From JAWXUK01 sp044432725 (lineage in GTDB: Bacteria; Bacillota; Clostridia; Oscillospirales; Oscillospiraceae), in NCBI GenBank assembly GCA_044432725.1, contig JAWXUL010000011.1:18913-82912 (forward strand): a DNA stretch of 64,000 bases, written 5' to 3'. Shown piece by piece: positions 61,995 through 64,000 of this stretch; position 1 is the stretch's first letter; every line of letters starts with the position of its first letter. Both the position numbers and the translations under genes were made by a program. The notes below the pieces were generated by a model, which saw only the letters and a program-made list of their open reading frames with translations, was not told the DNA's origin and did not search any database.

Positions 61995-64000
<2,006 letters not shown>

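Overview
The window looks like the chromosome of a low-GC, Gram-positive, motile anaerobe of the Clostridia, most likely Lachnospiraceae-like. The signs are strong AGGAGG-type ribosome sites, lipobox lipoproteins, YesN-type AraC sensors with LplA/B/C-type sugar importers, BspA-type leucine-rich repeats, SLH domains, REC-HD-GYP proteins and sigma-A-like promoters with 17-bp spacers. The genus is inferred; no rRNA, tRNA, phage or CRISPR is seen.

Region 1 (1-13860) is a carbohydrate-sulfate utilisation locus. Reading leftward from 11247: two ABC permeases, a sugar-binding lipoprotein, a membrane AraC sensor-regulator, a BNR-propeller protein, a sulfatase, a GH43 glycosidase and a second sulfatase cut by the window start. 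A MarR regulator and a third sulfatase diverge from it. None of the sulfatases or the GH43 has a signal peptide, so sulfated oligosaccharides appear to be imported and then desulfated and hydrolysed in the cytoplasm.

Region 2 (13863-23393) is sugar catabolism. A leftward operon encodes a xylulokinase, a DUF4867 protein and a fucose/arabinose-isomerase-like enzyme. A divergent, visibly GC-richer operon encodes GntR, an Asp/Glu-racemase-fold protein, a split transketolase, a 2-hydroxyacid dehydrogenase and a glycerate kinase. ATTGTATACAAT-like palindromes sit at both divergent promoters.

Region 3 (23400-31480) holds small, mostly single-gene units: an interrupted small gene, orphan proteins, a PAS-only protein, a PNPOx/HxlR divergent pair, a pentapeptide-repeat protein, a tautomerase, a zinc-ribbon/BspA-LRR surface protein and a PPP-family phosphatase.

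Region 4 (31485-44040) is dense in cyclic-di-GMP signalling: two diguanylate cyclases, a GGDEF-EAL phosphodiesterase, a REC-HD-GYP protein and a hybrid histidine kinase with Hpt. A paralogous GGDEF-EAL gene and a chemoreceptor lie at 57136-61340.

Region 5 (44228-53371) has an ArsR/MFS efflux pair and a five-gene MacAB-like export operon with an SLH protein and a Met-rich lipoprotein, preceded by four helically phased direct repeats. Region 6 (53477-64000) has a stand-alone PAS-like protein, a SET-domain protein overlapping a protein with two C-terminal membrane helices, a DUF308 protein with a 41-residue companion, the second signalling pair, and a Sel1-repeat protein with a (PE)n tail that runs off the end.

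A decayed dispersed repeat with GGCAATACCTCA-like inverted ends occurs in intergenic spaces at 7458, 28177 and 39750, with partial ends elsewhere.
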